34,510 nucleotides of DNA. Origin: Actinomycetales bacterium JB111. Lineage in GTDB: Bacteria; Actinomycetota; Actinomycetes; Actinomycetales; Actinomycetaceae. The stretch is from assembly GCA_900163555.1 (NCBI GenBank), contig FUHX01000032.1, positions 1 through 34,510 of the forward strand, in the 5' to 3' direction. The translations under genes were made by a program, and so were the position numbers. The notes under the pieces are model-generated. The model ran no database searches. It was not told the origin of the DNA and was given only the letters and a program-made list of their open reading frames with translations. Shown piece after piece: positions 7,304 to 16,356 of the stretch. Each line of letters starts with the position of its first letter. Position 1 is the stretch's first letter.

Positions 7304-9601
7304 TCAGGAGGCTTCGGTCTTCCGCCCCATGACACGGCGGACGTCGAGGACGCCCTGGACCCGTCGGACCGCCGACAGGACGGAGCCCAGGTGAGCGGTG
7401 TCGCCCATCTCGAAGACGAACTTGCTGAGCGCGACCCGCTCGCGGGTGGTGGTGATCGAGGCGGACAGGATGTTCACGTGGTTGTCCGAGAGGACCCGGG
7501 TGAGGTCGGACAGCAGGCCGTGCCGGTCGAGCGCCTCGACCTGCATCTGGACGAGGAACGTCGACGACGTGCTGTCCGCCCACGAGACCTCGACGAGCCG
7601 CTCGGGCTGCTGCTTGAGCTGCTCCACGTTCTGGCACTCGGCGTGGTGCACCGAGACGCCCTGGGACCGGGTGATGAAGCCGACGATCGGGTCGCCCGGG
7701 ACCGGCGTGCAGCACCGCGCGATCTTCACCCAGACGTCGGTGTCCTCCATGCCCGCGACCGTGACGCCCTGGTTGCCGGTGCGCTTGACCGGGGTGAAGC
7801 CGCCCGGGATCGTCGCCTCGGCGAGCGTCTCCTCGGCGCCGTCGTCCCCGCCCATGACCTGCACGAGCTTGCTGACGACGTTGCTCGCGGAGACGTGCCC
7901 CTCGCCGATCGCGACGTACAGGCCCTCGACGTCCTGGTACCGCATCTCGACGGCGAGCGAGTGCACGGCCTCCGCGCTCATCAGGCGCTGGATCGGCATG
8001 TTCTGCTTGCGCATCGCCCGGGCGAGGGCGGTCTTGCCCTCCTCGACCGCCTCCTCGCGCCGCTCCTTGGTGAACCACTGGCGGATCTTGTTCTTCGCGC
8101 GCGGGCTGGCGACGAAGCTCAGCCAGTCCTTCGACGGGCCCGACTCGGGGGCCTTCGAGCTGATGATCTCAACGGTCTCGCCGTTGTCGAGCTTCCGGTC
8201 CAGCGGGACGAGCTTCCCGTTGACCTTCGCGCCGACCGTCCGGTGGCCGACCTCGGTGTGCACGGCGTAGGCGAAGTCCACCGGGGTGGCCCCGGCGGGC
8301 AGCGCCTGGACGTCGCCCTTGGGCGTGAAGACGTAGACCTGCGAGCCAGCCATCTCGTACCGCAGGGAGTCGAGGAACTCGCCGGGGTCCGCGGTCTCCC
8401 GCTGCCAGTCGACGAGCTGCCGCAGCCACCCCATCTCGGAGGCGCCCGGCTCGGCACCCGCCTGCGCCCGGCCGGCGGCGTTCGACTTGTACTTCCAGTG
8501 CGCCGCGACGCCGTACTCGGCCCGACGGTGCATCTCGTGGGTCCGGATCTGGATCTCGACCGGTCGTCCGCCCGGTCCGAGGACGGTCGTGTGCAGCGAC
8601 TGGTAAAGGTTGAACTTCGGCATCGCGATGTAGTCCTTGAACCTCCCGGGCATGGGGGTCCATCGCGCGTGCACGGCGCCGAGCATCGTGTAGCAGTCGT
8701 TGATGGTGTCCACGAGGACGCGGACGCCGACGAGGTCGAAGATGTCCTCGAAGTCGCGGCCTCGGACGATCATCTTCTGGTAGATCGAGTAGTGGTGCTT
8801 CGGCCGACCGGTGACGACCGCCTTGAGGCGGTGGGTCTTCAGGTCCGCCTCGATCTGCTTGCGGACCTGTCCGAGGTACTCCTCGCGCGCGGGCGCCCGC
8901 TCCGCCACGAGGTGGTCGATCTCGTCGTACACGCGGGGGTAGAGGGTGCGGAAGGAGAGGTCCTCCAGCTCCCACTTCACCGTGTTGACGCCGAGGCGGT
9001 GCGCGAGCGGCGCGTAGATCTCGAGGGTCTCGCGCGCCTTCCGCGACGCCGACTCCTGGGAGACGTACTTCCACGTGCGGGCGTTGTGCAGCCGGTCGGC
9101 GAGCTTGATGACGAGGACGCGGATGTCCTTCGCCATCGCGACGACCATCTTGCGCACGGTCTCCGCCTGGGCCGCCTCGCCGTAGTGGACCTTGTCCAGC
9201 TTCGTGACGCCGTCGACCATCAGCGCGATCTCGTCGCCGAACTCGGAGCGGACCTGGTCGAGCGAGTAGTCGGTGTCCTCGACCGTGTCGTGCAGCAGCG
9301 CGGCCGCCAGCACGACGTCGGGCATGCCGAGCTCGGCGAGGATCGTCGTGACGGCGACGGGGTGCGTGATGTACGGCTCCCCCGACTTCCGCATCTGCCC
9401 GTCGTGCGCGCGCTCCGCGACCTCGTAGGCACGCTTGACGAGGGCGACGTCAGACTTCGGGTGGTTCGCCCTGAGCGCCCCGATCACGGGCTCCAGCGCG
9501 GCCGGGACGTTGTGCGACCGGCCGCCGAGCCACACGAGGCGCGAACGGCCCCAGCCGGTCGGCGACGAAGCCGCCGGCCCTCCGGTGCGCTCGATGGTCA
9601 T
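7304..9601 (-). CDS. relA: Bifunctional (p)ppGpp synthetase/hydrolase Rel
   Basis: Makes and degrades the stringent-response alarmone (p)ppGpp. The 765 residues show the full long-RSH order: HD hydrolase domain with HDTVED at 104-109; synthetase domain at about 255-375 with the RFKD motif at 320-323 and [10 protein letters not shown] just after; TGS domain at about 420-482; a conserved [10 protein letters not shown] cysteine pair near 637; and a C-terminal ACT domain. RFKD (RXKD) instead of EXDD and the intact HD site point to a bifunctional Rel as in mycobacteria, not a synthetase-only RelA. The ATG at 9601 follows a TAGACT -10 element by six bases, with no Shine-Dalgarno sequence, so a leaderless mRNA is likely. 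It lies downstream of apt, from which it is separated by a hairpin. Confidence 0.97.
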   Translation of the reverse strand: MTIERTGGPAASSPTGWGRSRLVWLGGRSHNVPAALEPVIGALRANHPKSDVALVKRAYEVAERAHDGQMRKSGEPYITHPVAVTTILAELGMPDVVLAAALLHDTVEDTDYSLDQVRSEFGDEIALMVDGVTKLDKVHYGEAAQAETVRKMVVAMAKDIRVLVIKLADRLHNARTWKYVSQESASRKARETLEIYAPLAHRLGVNTVKWELEDLSFRTLYPRVYDEIDHLVAERAPAREEYLGQVRKQIEADLKTHRLKAVVTGRPKHHYSIYQKMIVRGRDFEDIFDLVGVRVLVDTINDCYTMLGAVHARWTPMPGRFKDYIAMPKFNLYQSLHTTVLGPGGRPVEIQIRTHEMHRRAEYGVAAHWKYKSNAAGRAQAGAEPGASEMGWLRQLVDWQRETADPGEFLDSLRYEMAGSQVYVFTPKGDVQALPAGATPVDFAYAVHTEVGHRTVGAKVNGKLVPLDRKLDNGETVEIISSKAPESGPSKDWLSFVASPRAKNKIRQWFTKERREEAVEEGKTALARAMRKQNMPIQRLMSAEAVHSLAVEMRYQDVEGLYVAIGEGHVSASNVVSKLVQVMGGDDGAEETLAEATIPGGFTPVKRTGNQGVTVAGMEDTDVWVKIARCCTPVPGDPIVGFITRSQGVSVHHAECQNVEQLKQQPERLVEVSWADSTSSTFLVQMQVEALDRHGLLSDLTRVLSDNHVNILSASITTTRERVALSKFVFEMGDTAHLGSVLSAVRRVQGVLDVRRVMGRKTEAS

Positions 9602-9607
9602 TCAGAG

Positions 9608-9613
9608 AGTCTA
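9608..9613 (-). promoter_or_regulatory. -10 element of rel (leaderless)
   Basis: TAGACT on the minus strand ends six bases before the rel ATG. The expected transcription start falls on the start codon. A small perfect hairpin (7-bp arms, 9618-9636) lies just upstream of it. No convincing -35 is seen. Confidence 0.5.
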
Positions 9614-9642
9614 GTCCGCGTCTGCGCCGCAGACGCACACCA

Positions 9643-9672
9643 CCCCGCCCTCCGGAACATGGGAGGACGGGG
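9643..9672 (-). terminator. Hairpin between apt and rel
   Basis: Arms 9643-9653 and 9662-9672 pair over 11 positions with one mismatch and an 8-base loop, 27 bases after the apt stop. It is GC-rich and lacks a T-run. Together with the rel -10 element it suggests that rel is transcribed at least partly on its own. Confidence 0.55.
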
Positions 9673-9698
9673 CGGATCGGCCGGAGCGAGCGGGAGGC

Positions 9699-10244
9699 TC
9701 AGGCGACGATGACGGAGTCGACCTGTCGGCCCTCGAGCCGCGCACGACCCCCGAGCGCCTCGAGCTCGATGAGCATCGCGAGCGCGGTGACCTCGGCGCC
9801 CGCCTCCTCGATGAGGTGGCAGGCCGCGGCGGCGGTCCCGCCGGTGGCGAGGACGTCGTCGACGACCAGGACCCGGTGTCCGGCGACCACGGTGTGCGGG
9901 CGCAGCTCCATGCGGGCCGTGCCGTACTCGAGGGAGTAGTCCACGCCGATGACCTCGCCCGGCAGGCGGCCGGCCTTGCGGATGGTGATCATGCCGACGC
10001 CGAGGGCGGTCGCCACGGGCGCCCCGAGGATGAAACCACGCGACTCCAGGCCGGCGACCGCGTCCACCTTGCCCCGGTACCGGTCGGCGATCGCCGCGAT
10101 GAGCTCCCCGAAGGCGGGGCCGTCGGCGAGCAGGGGGGTGATGTCCCGGAACAGGACGCCCGGCTCGGGGTAGTCGGGCTCGAGGTGGATGTGGTGCTCC
10201 ACGAGCTCCACGAGCTCGCGACCGAACGCCTCGGAGGGGGTCAT
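9699..10244 (-). CDS. apt: Adenine phosphoribosyltransferase
   Basis: Converts adenine and PRPP to AMP in purine salvage. The 181-residue length is normal. The PRPP-binding loop reads RVLVVDDVLATGGT at 124-137, and the N-terminal PEPGVLFRDITPLL (27-40) and GLESRGFILG (65-74) are typical of the family. The ATG at 10244 overlaps the secF stop in an ATGA, so it is the last gene of the secDF-apt chain. Its place between secF and rel is conserved in actinobacteria; AMP salvage next to a (p)ppGpp enzyme is a frequent pairing. Confidence 0.96.
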   Translation of the reverse strand: MTPSEAFGRELVELVEHHIHLEPDYPEPGVLFRDITPLLADGPAFGELIAAIADRYRGKVDAVAGLESRGFILGAPVATALGVGMITIRKAGRLPGEVIGVDYSLEYGTARMELRPHTVVAGHRVLVVDDVLATGGTAAAACHLIEEAGAEVTALAMLIELEALGGRARLEGRQVDSVIVA

Positions 10245-11416
10245 CGCTTCCTCTTCTTCCGACTCGTGCTCTTCCGTCCCGCGCCCTGTCGCGACCCCGG
10301 CCTGGCCGGGGTCGCGGCGGGCTCCGACTCGTCGTCGGAGGTCTCCGACCCGACCGGGCCGACGGGCTCGTCCTCCTCGGGCGAGTCCTCGTCGTCCACG
10401 TCCTCGTCCTCAGCCACGTCCGACGACGACGCCCCGGACCCGATGCGGCCGGCACGCTCGTCGAGGACGTCCTTCGTGTGCAGACGGTAGTCGGTCGTGA
10501 GCAGTCGCAGGCTCACCTCGGCGGGCGCGGCGATGAACACGGACGACACGGTCGACAGCAGCATGCCGACGAACAGCGCGAGCGCGATGTCGCGCAGCGT
10601 CCCGGCGCCGAGGAGGAAGACGCCGATGCCGAGGATCGACGCGACCGGGAGCAGTCCGGTCACGGACGTGTTGATCGAACGCACGAGCGTCTGGTTGACG
10701 GCGAGGTTCGACCGCTCGGCGTACGTGTACCGGCCCTGCTCGAGCACGTGCGTGGTGTTCTCTCGCACCATATCGAACACGACGACCGTGTCGTACAGCG
10801 AGTAGCCGAGGATCGTGAGGAACCCGATGACGGTGGACGGCGTGACCTCGAAGCCGATGGCGGCGTAGACGCCGACGGTGAGGATGAGGTCGTGCAGGAG
10901 GGCGATGATCGCCCCGGCCGCGAAGGTCCAGGCCCGGAAGTACAGGATCATGACGACCGAGACGAGGACCAGGAAGATCACGAGCGAGACGATCGCCTGG
11001 TTCGTGACGTCCGCACCCCAGGTCGGTCCGACGAACGTCGAGGTGACGTCCTCGACCGAGACCCCGTACGCCTCGGCGAGCGAGTCGCGGACCTGGGCGG
11101 TCTGGTCGTTCGACAGCTCGGACGTCTGGACCCGCAGGGAGTCCGCTCCCACGACCGCCACGCGCGGGGGCTCTCCCCCGGCGTCGACGACCGCGTCGTC
11201 GGCGAGCGACTGCTCGAGCGTCTGCGCGCCGGAGACCGTGAACTGGGACCCGCCGCGGAAGTCGATGCCCGGGTTGATGCCCTTGACGAACAGGACCACG
11301 AAGGACGCCACGATGAGGACCGCGCCGATGGCGAACCACAGTCGTCGGCGACCCACCAGCTCGAACGAGCGCTTGCCCGTGTAGAGGTCGTTACCGAAGT
11401 TGGCGAGCGAAGCCAT
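10241..11416 (-). CDS. secF: Protein translocase subunit SecF
   Basis: A membrane subunit of the SecDF accessory complex, which uses the proton gradient to help pull exported proteins out of SecYEG. The 391-residue protein has an N-terminal transmembrane segment (RRLWFAIGAVLIVASFVVLF), the GIDFRGGSQF motif of the periplasmic-side P1 domain, and five further membrane segments with TVGVYAAIGFEVTPSTVIGF and the ILGYSLYDTVVVFDMVREN signature. The C-terminal ~70 residues are acidic and low complexity, then end in a Lys/Arg cluster, probably cytoplasmic. The ATG at 11416 shares one base with the secD stop (TGATG); a GTG three bases upstream is also possible. Confidence 0.96.
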   Translation of the reverse strand: MASLANFGNDLYTGKRSFELVGRRRLWFAIGAVLIVASFVVLFVKGINPGIDFRGGSQFTVSGAQTLEQSLADDAVVDAGGEPPRVAVVGADSLRVQTSELSNDQTAQVRDSLAEAYGVSVEDVTSTFVGPTWGADVTNQAIVSLVIFLVLVSVVMILYFRAWTFAAGAIIALLHDLILTVGVYAAIGFEVTPSTVIGFLTILGYSLYDTVVVFDMVRENTTHVLEQGRYTYAERSNLAVNQTLVRSINTSVTGLLPVASILGIGVFLLGAGTLRDIALALFVGMLLSTVSSVFIAAPAEVSLRLLTTDYRLHTKDVLDERAGRIGSGASSSDVAEDEDVDDEDSPEEDEPVGPVGSETSDDESEPAATPARPGSRQGAGRKSTSRKKRKR

Positions 11417-13368
11417 CACACCACCGCCCCGTCGTCGCCGGAACCGCCGACGCCGGCGTACGGGTCGACCTCCCGTGCCTTGCGCTTCTTCTCCCGCTCG
11501 GCCTTGCGTTCGGCCGCGCGGCGTTCCGCGATCGTGCTGCCGGTCGAGGCGTCATCTGCGGACTCGTCGGTCTCGGCGCGGGAGCGGAACTTCCCGCGAC
11601 CCCGGTACCGGGCCGGGTCCACGCCGAGGCGGTTCGGGTCGAGCCCGGACCAGCGGTGGCCGTTGTGGAAGAACGGCAGCTTCACGAGGTACCGCATCAT
11701 CGGATGGGTGAACAGCAGGACCACGATGAGGTCGATGATCGTCGTGAGCCCGAGCGTGAACGCGAACCCGCGCACGCCGCCGACCGCCAGGATGTAGAGC
11801 ACCACGGCGGCGATGATGTTGACGGCGTCGGACGCGAGGATCGTGCGGCGGGCGCGGGACCAGCCGTGCTCGACGGCCTGGCTGAGGCTGCGACCGTCAC
11901 GGATCTCGTCGCGGATCCTCTCGAAGTACACGATGAACGAGTCCGCCGTGATGCCGACGGAGATGATGATTCCCGCGACTCCCGGCAACGACAGTCGGTA
12001 GTTGATGAGCCAGCTGAGCAGGTCGATGACGAGGAACGTCATCACGCCCGCCACCGCCAGGCTCGCCACGGACAGTAGGCCGAGCCCGCGGTACTGCCAG
12101 ACCATGTAGCCGACCACGAGCACGAGCCCGATGACGCCGGCGATGGCCGCGTTGGTCAGCTGCTCGGAGCCGAGCGTCGCGGAGATCTGCTCCTGCGACT
12201 GGACCTCGAACGTGATCGGGAGCGAGCCGAAGCTCAGCTGGTTGGCCAGAGCGTTCGCCTCCTGGTCGGTGAACGACCCGGTGATCTGCGCGCTGCCGTC
12301 CAGGATCGGGCTGTTGAAGCCCGCGTTGGAGATGACGACGCCGTCGAGCACGATCGCGAACTGGTCGCGGGGCGAGGTCAGGGTGGGAAGCCTCTGCGAG
12401 ATCTCCGCGAACACCTCGGCGCCCTCGGAGTTCAGCTCGAGGTTGACGGCCCACTGTCCGGTGGACATGCCCTGGTTGTTGACCTGCTGCCCGGAGCTCG
12501 CGCCGGTGAGCTGCGTGCCCTCGACGACCGCCGGGCCGAGCACGAACTTCTGCTGTCCGGTCGCGTCGCAGGCGACGACGGCCGTGTCCGAGGAGTCCGG
12601 CCAGCCGCCGGCGATGTTCTCCGGCAGCGTGCAGTCGAGCGCGTACATGTCGTACTGCACGCGCTCCGAGATCCACGCCGGGTCGGAGGTGTCCGTCGGC
12701 TCGGTGGCAGGCTCGGTCGACAGCTCACCGTCGCCGTCGAGGTCCGCCGCGAGGAACGCCGCACCACGCACGTCCTCGGGGATCTCGGCAGCGCCGGGGC
12801 CGTCGGTGGGAGCGAGCGCGGCCGCTGCCGCGAGCTCCTCCGGCGACGCGGCGTTCTCCGAGGGGCTCTCGGCTCCGTCGCTCGGGGCCTCGGAGCCGTC
12901 CGAGGGCGCTTCCGCGCCGGGCGAGAGGACCGCGGCCGGGTCGATCGTCGTCGGGTTGATGAGGTCGAGGACGGGCCGGAACCGCATGAGCGCGGAGCGC
13001 CGGATGAGCTCGAGCGTCTCGTCCGACGGGGTCCCGGGGATGGCGACGACGATGTTCTGCCCGCCCTGGCTCGAGATCTCCGCCTCGGAGACGCCGGAGC
13101 CGTCGACGCGGTTGCGGATGATCTCGATCGCCTGCTTGACGTCGTCGTCGTCAAGCGCGGAACCATCGGTCGTGCGGGGCGCAAGGATGACCTGCGTGCC
13201 GCCCTCGAGGTCGAGGGCCAGTCGCGGGACGAAGCTGGCCGATCCCCCGGCGACGCCGCCGACGAGGATGCCTCCGAGTGCGATGAGGATGACGAGGAAG
13301 CCCAGCAGGGTACGGCCGGGCCGCGGCGCGTGCGCGGCCGGGCGCGGCCGGGTGGATCGTTCGGTCAC
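11416..13368 (-). CDS. secD: Protein translocase subunit SecD
   Basis: Partner of SecF in Sec-dependent export. The 650-residue protein has an N-terminal membrane anchor (LLGFLVILIALGGILVGG), a LDLEGGTQVIL P1 motif, a large extracytoplasmic domain, and five C-terminal membrane segments including SVGITADSFIVYFERIRDE. Between the P1 halves there is a Ser/Pro/Asp/Glu/Ala-rich insertion of about 60 residues with seven-residue repeats; such insertions are common in actinobacterial SecD. The GTG at 13368 is chosen because it starts 13 bp after yajC with a GAGG upstream; the frame remains open further upstream inside yajC. The C-terminus is rich in Lys/Glu/Arg. Confidence 0.95.
   Translation of the reverse strand: MTERSTRPRPAAHAPRPGRTLLGFLVILIALGGILVGGVAGGSASFVPRLALDLEGGTQVILAPRTTDGSALDDDDVKQAIEIIRNRVDGSGVSEAEISSQGGQNIVVAIPGTPSDETLELIRRSALMRFRPVLDLINPTTIDPAAVLSPGAEAPSDGSEAPSDGAESPSENAASPEELAAAAALAPTDGPGAAEIPEDVRGAAFLAADLDGDGELSTEPATEPTDTSDPAWISERVQYDMYALDCTLPENIAGGWPDSSDTAVVACDATGQQKFVLGPAVVEGTQLTGASSGQQVNNQGMSTGQWAVNLELNSEGAEVFAEISQRLPTLTSPRDQFAIVLDGVVISNAGFNSPILDGSAQITGSFTDQEANALANQLSFGSLPITFEVQSQEQISATLGSEQLTNAAIAGVIGLVLVVGYMVWQYRGLGLLSVASLAVAGVMTFLVIDLLSWLINYRLSLPGVAGIIISVGITADSFIVYFERIRDEIRDGRSLSQAVEHGWSRARRTILASDAVNIIAAVVLYILAVGGVRGFAFTLGLTTIIDLIVVLLFTHPMMRYLVKLPFFHNGHRWSGLDPNRLGVDPARYRGRGKFRSRAETDESADDASTGSTIAERRAAERKAEREKKRKAREVDPYAGVGGSGDDGAVV
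12829..12912 (-). repeat. Degenerate 21-bp repeats in secD (EAPSDGS-type heptads)
   Basis: Four successive seven-residue units read EAPSDGS, EAPSDGA, ESPSENA and ASPEELA. They lie in the extracytoplasmic insertion of SecD and probably form a disordered linker. Such a repeat could vary in copy number between strains. Confidence 0.7.
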
Positions 13369-13381
13369 GTGAGGGTGTGCC

Positions 13382-13786
13382 TCAGCGCTCGTCGTTGTCG
13401 CGCTTGGGGTCCGACCAGTCGTCGGCCTGCTCGATCGCCGGGGTGGAGTCGCCGGCCGAGTCACGGAGCGACTCGATGCTGGTCTCCGTCTCCGCCTCGT
13501 CCTCCTGGTTCGCCGCCATCAGCTCGTAGGGCGACTCGGTCGGCCCCATGATGCCGGTGCGGTGCACGAGGATCTCGGTGCCGTCCGGGTTCGAGAGCGT
13601 GATGACGTCGCCGTTGACCTCGACCACCTGGTGGTACCCACGGGCGATCGTCTGGACCCACGCCCCGGGGACGAGGGATTCCGAGATGCGCTCACGCTGC
13701 TTGGCCTGGGCCTTCTTTCCCTGACGGCTCATGAACCAGAACAGGACGACGAGCGCGAGCAGGAGGATGAGGAACGTGGGATCCAC
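13382..13786 (-). CDS. yajC: Preprotein translocase subunit YajC
   Basis: A small single-span membrane protein associated with SecDF. The 134-residue product opens with a hydrophobic segment (PTFLILLLALVVLFWFMSRQ, residues 3-22), then a basic stretch and the conserved core LVPGAWVQTIARGYHQVVEV. The C-terminus is acidic. The GTG at 13786 puts the membrane segment at the very N-terminus as expected; no strong ribosome binding site is seen. It is the first gene of the yajC-secD-secF-apt unit and has its own -10 element about 36 bp upstream. Confidence 0.92.
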   Translation of the reverse strand: MDPTFLILLLALVVLFWFMSRQGKKAQAKQRERISESLVPGAWVQTIARGYHQVVEVNGDVITLSNPDGTEILVHRTGIMGPTESPYELMAANQEDEAETETSIESLRDSAGDSTPAIEQADDWSDPKRDNDER

Positions 13787-13821
13787 GGGAAACCAATCAG
13801 ATCGATGGGGCGAACCTGCAC

Positions 13822-13827
13822 AGTCTA
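13822..13827 (-). promoter_or_regulatory. -10 element for yajC-secDF-apt
   Basis: TAGACT on the minus strand lies in the 130-bp gap between ruvB and yajC. A start near 13815 would give a leader of about 29 nt. The hexamer equals those before rel, ruvA and yebC. No good -35 was found. Confidence 0.45.
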
Positions 13828-13916
13828 GAGGCTGGGCGACAGCCCCGCCCGGTTCGGCACGGTGAGGGTGGTCTCGGACACAGCGCCGGCCCAGGTGCGA
13901 CCGCCCGGAGGCGTCC

Positions 13917-14963
13917 CTACACGAACAGCGCGCCCTCGGCCGGCGGCTCGAGTCCGAGGTGCTCGTAGGCCAGGGGCGTGGCGGCCCGTCCGCGGGGCGT
14001 ACGGACAAGCAGCCCCTCGCGTACGAGGAACGGTTCGGCGACCGTCTCGACCGTCTCGGGTTCCTCCCCCACGGACACCGCGAGCGTCGTCAGACCGACC
14101 GGTCCCCCGCCGAACCGCGTGCAGATCGCGTTCAGGACGGCGCGGTCGAGCCGGTCGAGCCCGAGCATGTCGACCTCGAAGATCGCCAGGGCCGCGCGCG
14201 TGGCCGCCAGGTCCGCGACGCCGGTTCCCCGCACCTGCGCGTAGTCCTGGACGCGACGCAGCAGGCGGTTCGCGATGCGCGGCGTGCCGCGGGAGCGGGA
14301 GGCGAGCTCGGCGGAGGCGTCGTCGCTCAGCGGGATGCCGAGGAGCTGGGCGGAGCGCGTGAGCACCTGACGGAGCTCGTCGGGCGTGTAGTGCTCCAGG
14401 TGGGCCGTGAACCCGAACCGGTCCCGGAGCGGCGCGGGAAGCAGCCCCGCGCGGGTGGTCGCGCCGACCACCGTGAACCTCGGCAGCGTGAGCGGGATCG
14501 ACGTGGCGCCGGGCCCCTTGCCCACGACGACGTCGATCCGGAAGTCCTCCATCGCCAGGTAGAGCATCTCCTCGGCCGGCCGGGCGAGGCGATGGATCTC
14601 GTCGATGAACAGGACGTCGTCCTCCTCGACCGAGGAGAGGATCGCCGCCAGGTCGCCCGCGTGGGTGATGGCGGGCCCCGAGGTCAGCCGGAGGGAGCCG
14701 TCCACCTCGCCCGCGATGATCATCGCCAGGGTCGTCTTGCCGAGCCCGGGCGGGCCGGAGAGCAGGACGTGGTCCGGGGCGCTTCCTCGGTGCTTCGCTG
14801 CGGACAGCACGAGCTCGAGCTGCTCGCGCACCACCCGCTGCCCGACGAAGTCGGCGAGCCGCTTGGGGCGCAGCGCGGCCTCGGCCGCGCGCTCGACCTC
14901 GTCCGCGCCGACGGCGACCACGGAACGGTCCGGGCCGTCCGGTTCGGTGGTCGGGTCAGCCAC
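13917..14963 (-). CDS. ruvB: Holliday junction branch-migration ATPase RuvB
   Basis: The hexameric AAA+ motor that drives branch migration with RuvA. The 348-residue protein has the Walker A motif GPPGLGKT at 70-77, Walker B with DEIH at 121-124, the sensor GATTRAG at 167-173, the arginine-finger region LRDRFG near 179-184, and a C-terminal winged-helix domain ending with [17 protein letters not shown]. The GTG at 14963 overlaps the end of ruvA by eight bases, which supports the start and coupling. It ends 130 bp before yajC. Confidence 0.97.
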   Translation of the reverse strand: MADPTTEPDGPDRSVVAVGADEVERAAEAALRPKRLADFVGQRVVREQLELVLSAAKHRGSAPDHVLLSGPPGLGKTTLAMIIAGEVDGSLRLTSGPAITHAGDLAAILSSVEEDDVLFIDEIHRLARPAEEMLYLAMEDFRIDVVVGKGPGATSIPLTLPRFTVVGATTRAGLLPAPLRDRFGFTAHLEHYTPDELRQVLTRSAQLLGIPLSDDASAELASRSRGTPRIANRLLRRVQDYAQVRGTGVADLAATRAALAIFEVDMLGLDRLDRAVLNAICTRFGGGPVGLTTLAVSVGEEPETVETVAEPFLVREGLLVRTPRGRAATPLAYEHLGLEPPAEGALFV

Positions 14964-15576
14964 GGCGTCCTCCGCCCAGGCGGCTCAGCGCCGCCCGCAG
15001 GAGGCCAGGGACGTCGTCCGCGGCGGGTGCAGAGCCGGACTCGCTCACCTGCTCGATCGCCGCGGTGGCCTGGCCCTCGGGCCAGCCGAGGCCGACGAGG
15101 GCCGCGAGCACCTCCGGGTGGGGGCCGCTCGTCGACGGCGCGGCGTCTCCGGCCGCCTGGTCGTCGTCCCCCGCGGGCGCGCCGAGGCGGTCGCCGATCT
15201 CGAGCACGATGCGCTGCGCGCTCTTCTTCCCGATACCGGGGACCCGCTGCAGGGCGGTGAGATCGTCCTCGGCGACGGCGCGCCGCAGCTGGTCGGGCGA
15301 GAGCACGGCAGTGATCGCGAGGGCGAGCCGGGGGCCGACCCCGGAGACCGTCTGCATCGTCTCGAAGATGTCGCGCTCGTCGGCGTCGGCGAAGCCGAAG
15401 AGGGTCAGCGAGTCCTCGCGCACCACGAGCGACGTCGCGATCGTCGCCTCCTGCCCGTGCCGGAGCGTGGCGAGCGTGCTCGGCGAGGCCTGCACCCGCA
15501 CGCCGAAGCCGCCGACGGACACGTCGGCGTCCTGCAGGCCGACTCGCAGGACGGGGCCGCTGAGGGACGAGATCAC
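14956..15576 (-). CDS. ruvA: Holliday junction DNA-binding protein RuvA
   Basis: Binds four-way junctions as a tetramer and loads RuvB. The 206-residue protein starts with ISSLSGPVL, matching the canonical IASLRG opening. It has the two helix-hairpin-helix motifs VSGVGPRLA (near 79) and [12 protein letters not shown] (near 114), then a flexible linker and the C-terminal RuvB-binding domain ([15 protein letters not shown]). The GTG at 15576 has a good GGAAGG seven bases upstream. The leader of about 100 nt contains a LexA box, so SOS control is likely. Confidence 0.96.
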   Translation of the reverse strand: MISSLSGPVLRVGLQDADVSVGGFGVRVQASPSTLATLRHGQEATIATSLVVREDSLTLFGFADADERDIFETMQTVSGVGPRLALAITAVLSPDQLRRAVAEDDLTALQRVPGIGKKSAQRIVLEIGDRLGAPAGDDDQAAGDAAPSTSGPHPEVLAALVGLGWPEGQATAAIEQVSESGSAPAADDVPGLLRAALSRLGGGRRG

Positions 15577-15668
15577 GCAGTCGCCTTCCGGTCGAGAACC
15601 CGCCCGACGACGAGGCCGGGGTGACGTGACGACGTCAGCCTCCGGGGTCGGGCCGGGACGGGCATGGA

Positions 15669-15680
15669 GAACATGTGTTC
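15669..15680 (-). promoter_or_regulatory. LexA/SOS box upstream of ruvAB
   Basis: On the minus strand the site reads TCGAACACATGTTCT. The core GAAC-N4-GTTC is perfect and matches the Gram-positive/actinobacterial SOS box TCGAAC-N4-GTTCGA except at the outer 3' bases. It begins four bases downstream of a TAGACT -10 element, so bound LexA would cover the transcription start. It directly precedes DNA-repair genes known to be SOS-induced. Confidence 0.8.
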
Positions 15681-15683
15681 GAG

Positions 15684-15689
15684 AGTCTA
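15684..15689 (-). promoter_or_regulatory. -10 element of ruvAB promoter
   Basis: TAGACT on the minus strand; its TAG is also the stop codon of ruvC. Transcription would start near 15677, inside the LexA box. The coincidence of stop codon, -10 element and operator in about 20 bp suggests a real internal promoter for ruvAB. Confidence 0.5.
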
Positions 15690-16298
15690 GCCGCGGGGTA
15701 CGACGGCGCCACTGCGACGCGCCATGCGCTCGGCCTCTGCCCAGGCCCGCTGGGCGGGGGTGAGCGAGTCGCCGGCGTCGGGCAGCATGCCCGCACCCCC
15801 GTGCTGGGCACGTGAGGTGCCGGCGGCCGACCCCCGCCAGGCGTGGCAGATGGCGACGGCGAGCGCGTCGGCCGCGTCCGCGGGCCGCGGCGCCTCGCTC
15901 AGCGTGAGGATGCGGCGCACCATCTCCTGGACCTGCTTCTTGTCGGCACGGCCCGACCCGGTGACGGCGGCCTTGACCTCGCTCGGCGTGTGCATGCCGA
16001 GCGGCAGGCCGGCCCGAGCAGCGGAGACCATGGCGACCCCCGCCGCCTGGGCGGTGCCCATGATCGAGCGGACGTTGGCCTGCGCGAACACGCGCTCGAC
16101 CGCGACGACGTCGGGGACGAACTCCCCGATGACGGCCTCGATGCGGTCGGCCACCGCGAGGAGACGCGTGTAGGGCTCCTCGGACGCCGGTGTGCGGACG
16201 ACCTCGACGTGGACCAGCGACACCTGTCGGCCCCCGCTGCGCTCGACGATGCCGATTCCGCAACGGGTCAGGCCGGGGTCGATGCCGAGGATCCGCAC
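15687..16298 (-). CDS. ruvC: Crossover junction endodeoxyribonuclease RuvC
   Basis: Resolves Holliday junctions by paired nicks. The 203-residue protein begins [13 protein letters not shown] and carries the acidic catalytic set D7, E68 (VVAVERVF), D142 and D145 ([16 protein letters not shown]). The usual length is 160-190; the extra C-terminal ~45 residues are Ala/Arg-rich and not conserved. The GTG at 16298 is preferred because it gives the canonical N-terminus and has GAGAG eight bases upstream; a GTG at 16307 is the alternative. It lies 58 bp after the last gene of the flavoprotein operon, and no SOS box was seen directly before it. Confidence 0.95.
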   Translation of the reverse strand: MRILGIDPGLTRCGIGIVERSGGRQVSLVHVEVVRTPASEEPYTRLLAVADRIEAVIGEFVPDVVAVERVFAQANVRSIMGTAQAAGVAMVSAARAGLPLGMHTPSEVKAAVTGSGRADKKQVQEMVRRILTLSEAPRPADAADALAVAICHAWRGSAAGTSRAQHGGAGMLPDAGDSLTPAQRAWAEAERMARRSGAVVPRG

Positions 16299-16322
16299 GA
16301 CGCCCACTCTCTCACCGTTCGC

Positions 16323-16356
16323 CCGGCGGGCCCGGGTGCGCCACGCAGGCCGCCGG
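16323..16356 (-). terminator. Possible terminator between flavoprotein operon and ruvC
   Basis: CCGGCGG (16323-16329) and CCGCCGG (16350-16356) form a perfect 7-bp outer stem that abuts the stop codon of the last flavoprotein gene. An inner TGCG/CGCA stem can form within the 20-base interior. There is no T-run, so termination may be only partial. Confidence 0.35.

Noticed and set aside
7283-9712. An 809-codon plus-strand frame opposite rel
   Set aside because: It is the antisense shadow of rel, which has full domain structure. The predicted product is Asp/Arg/Val-rich without motifs.
14020-14050. GAAC/GTTC half-sites within ruvB suggesting another LexA box
   Set aside because: The spacing is one base, not four, and the site lies inside the coding sequence near its 3' end.
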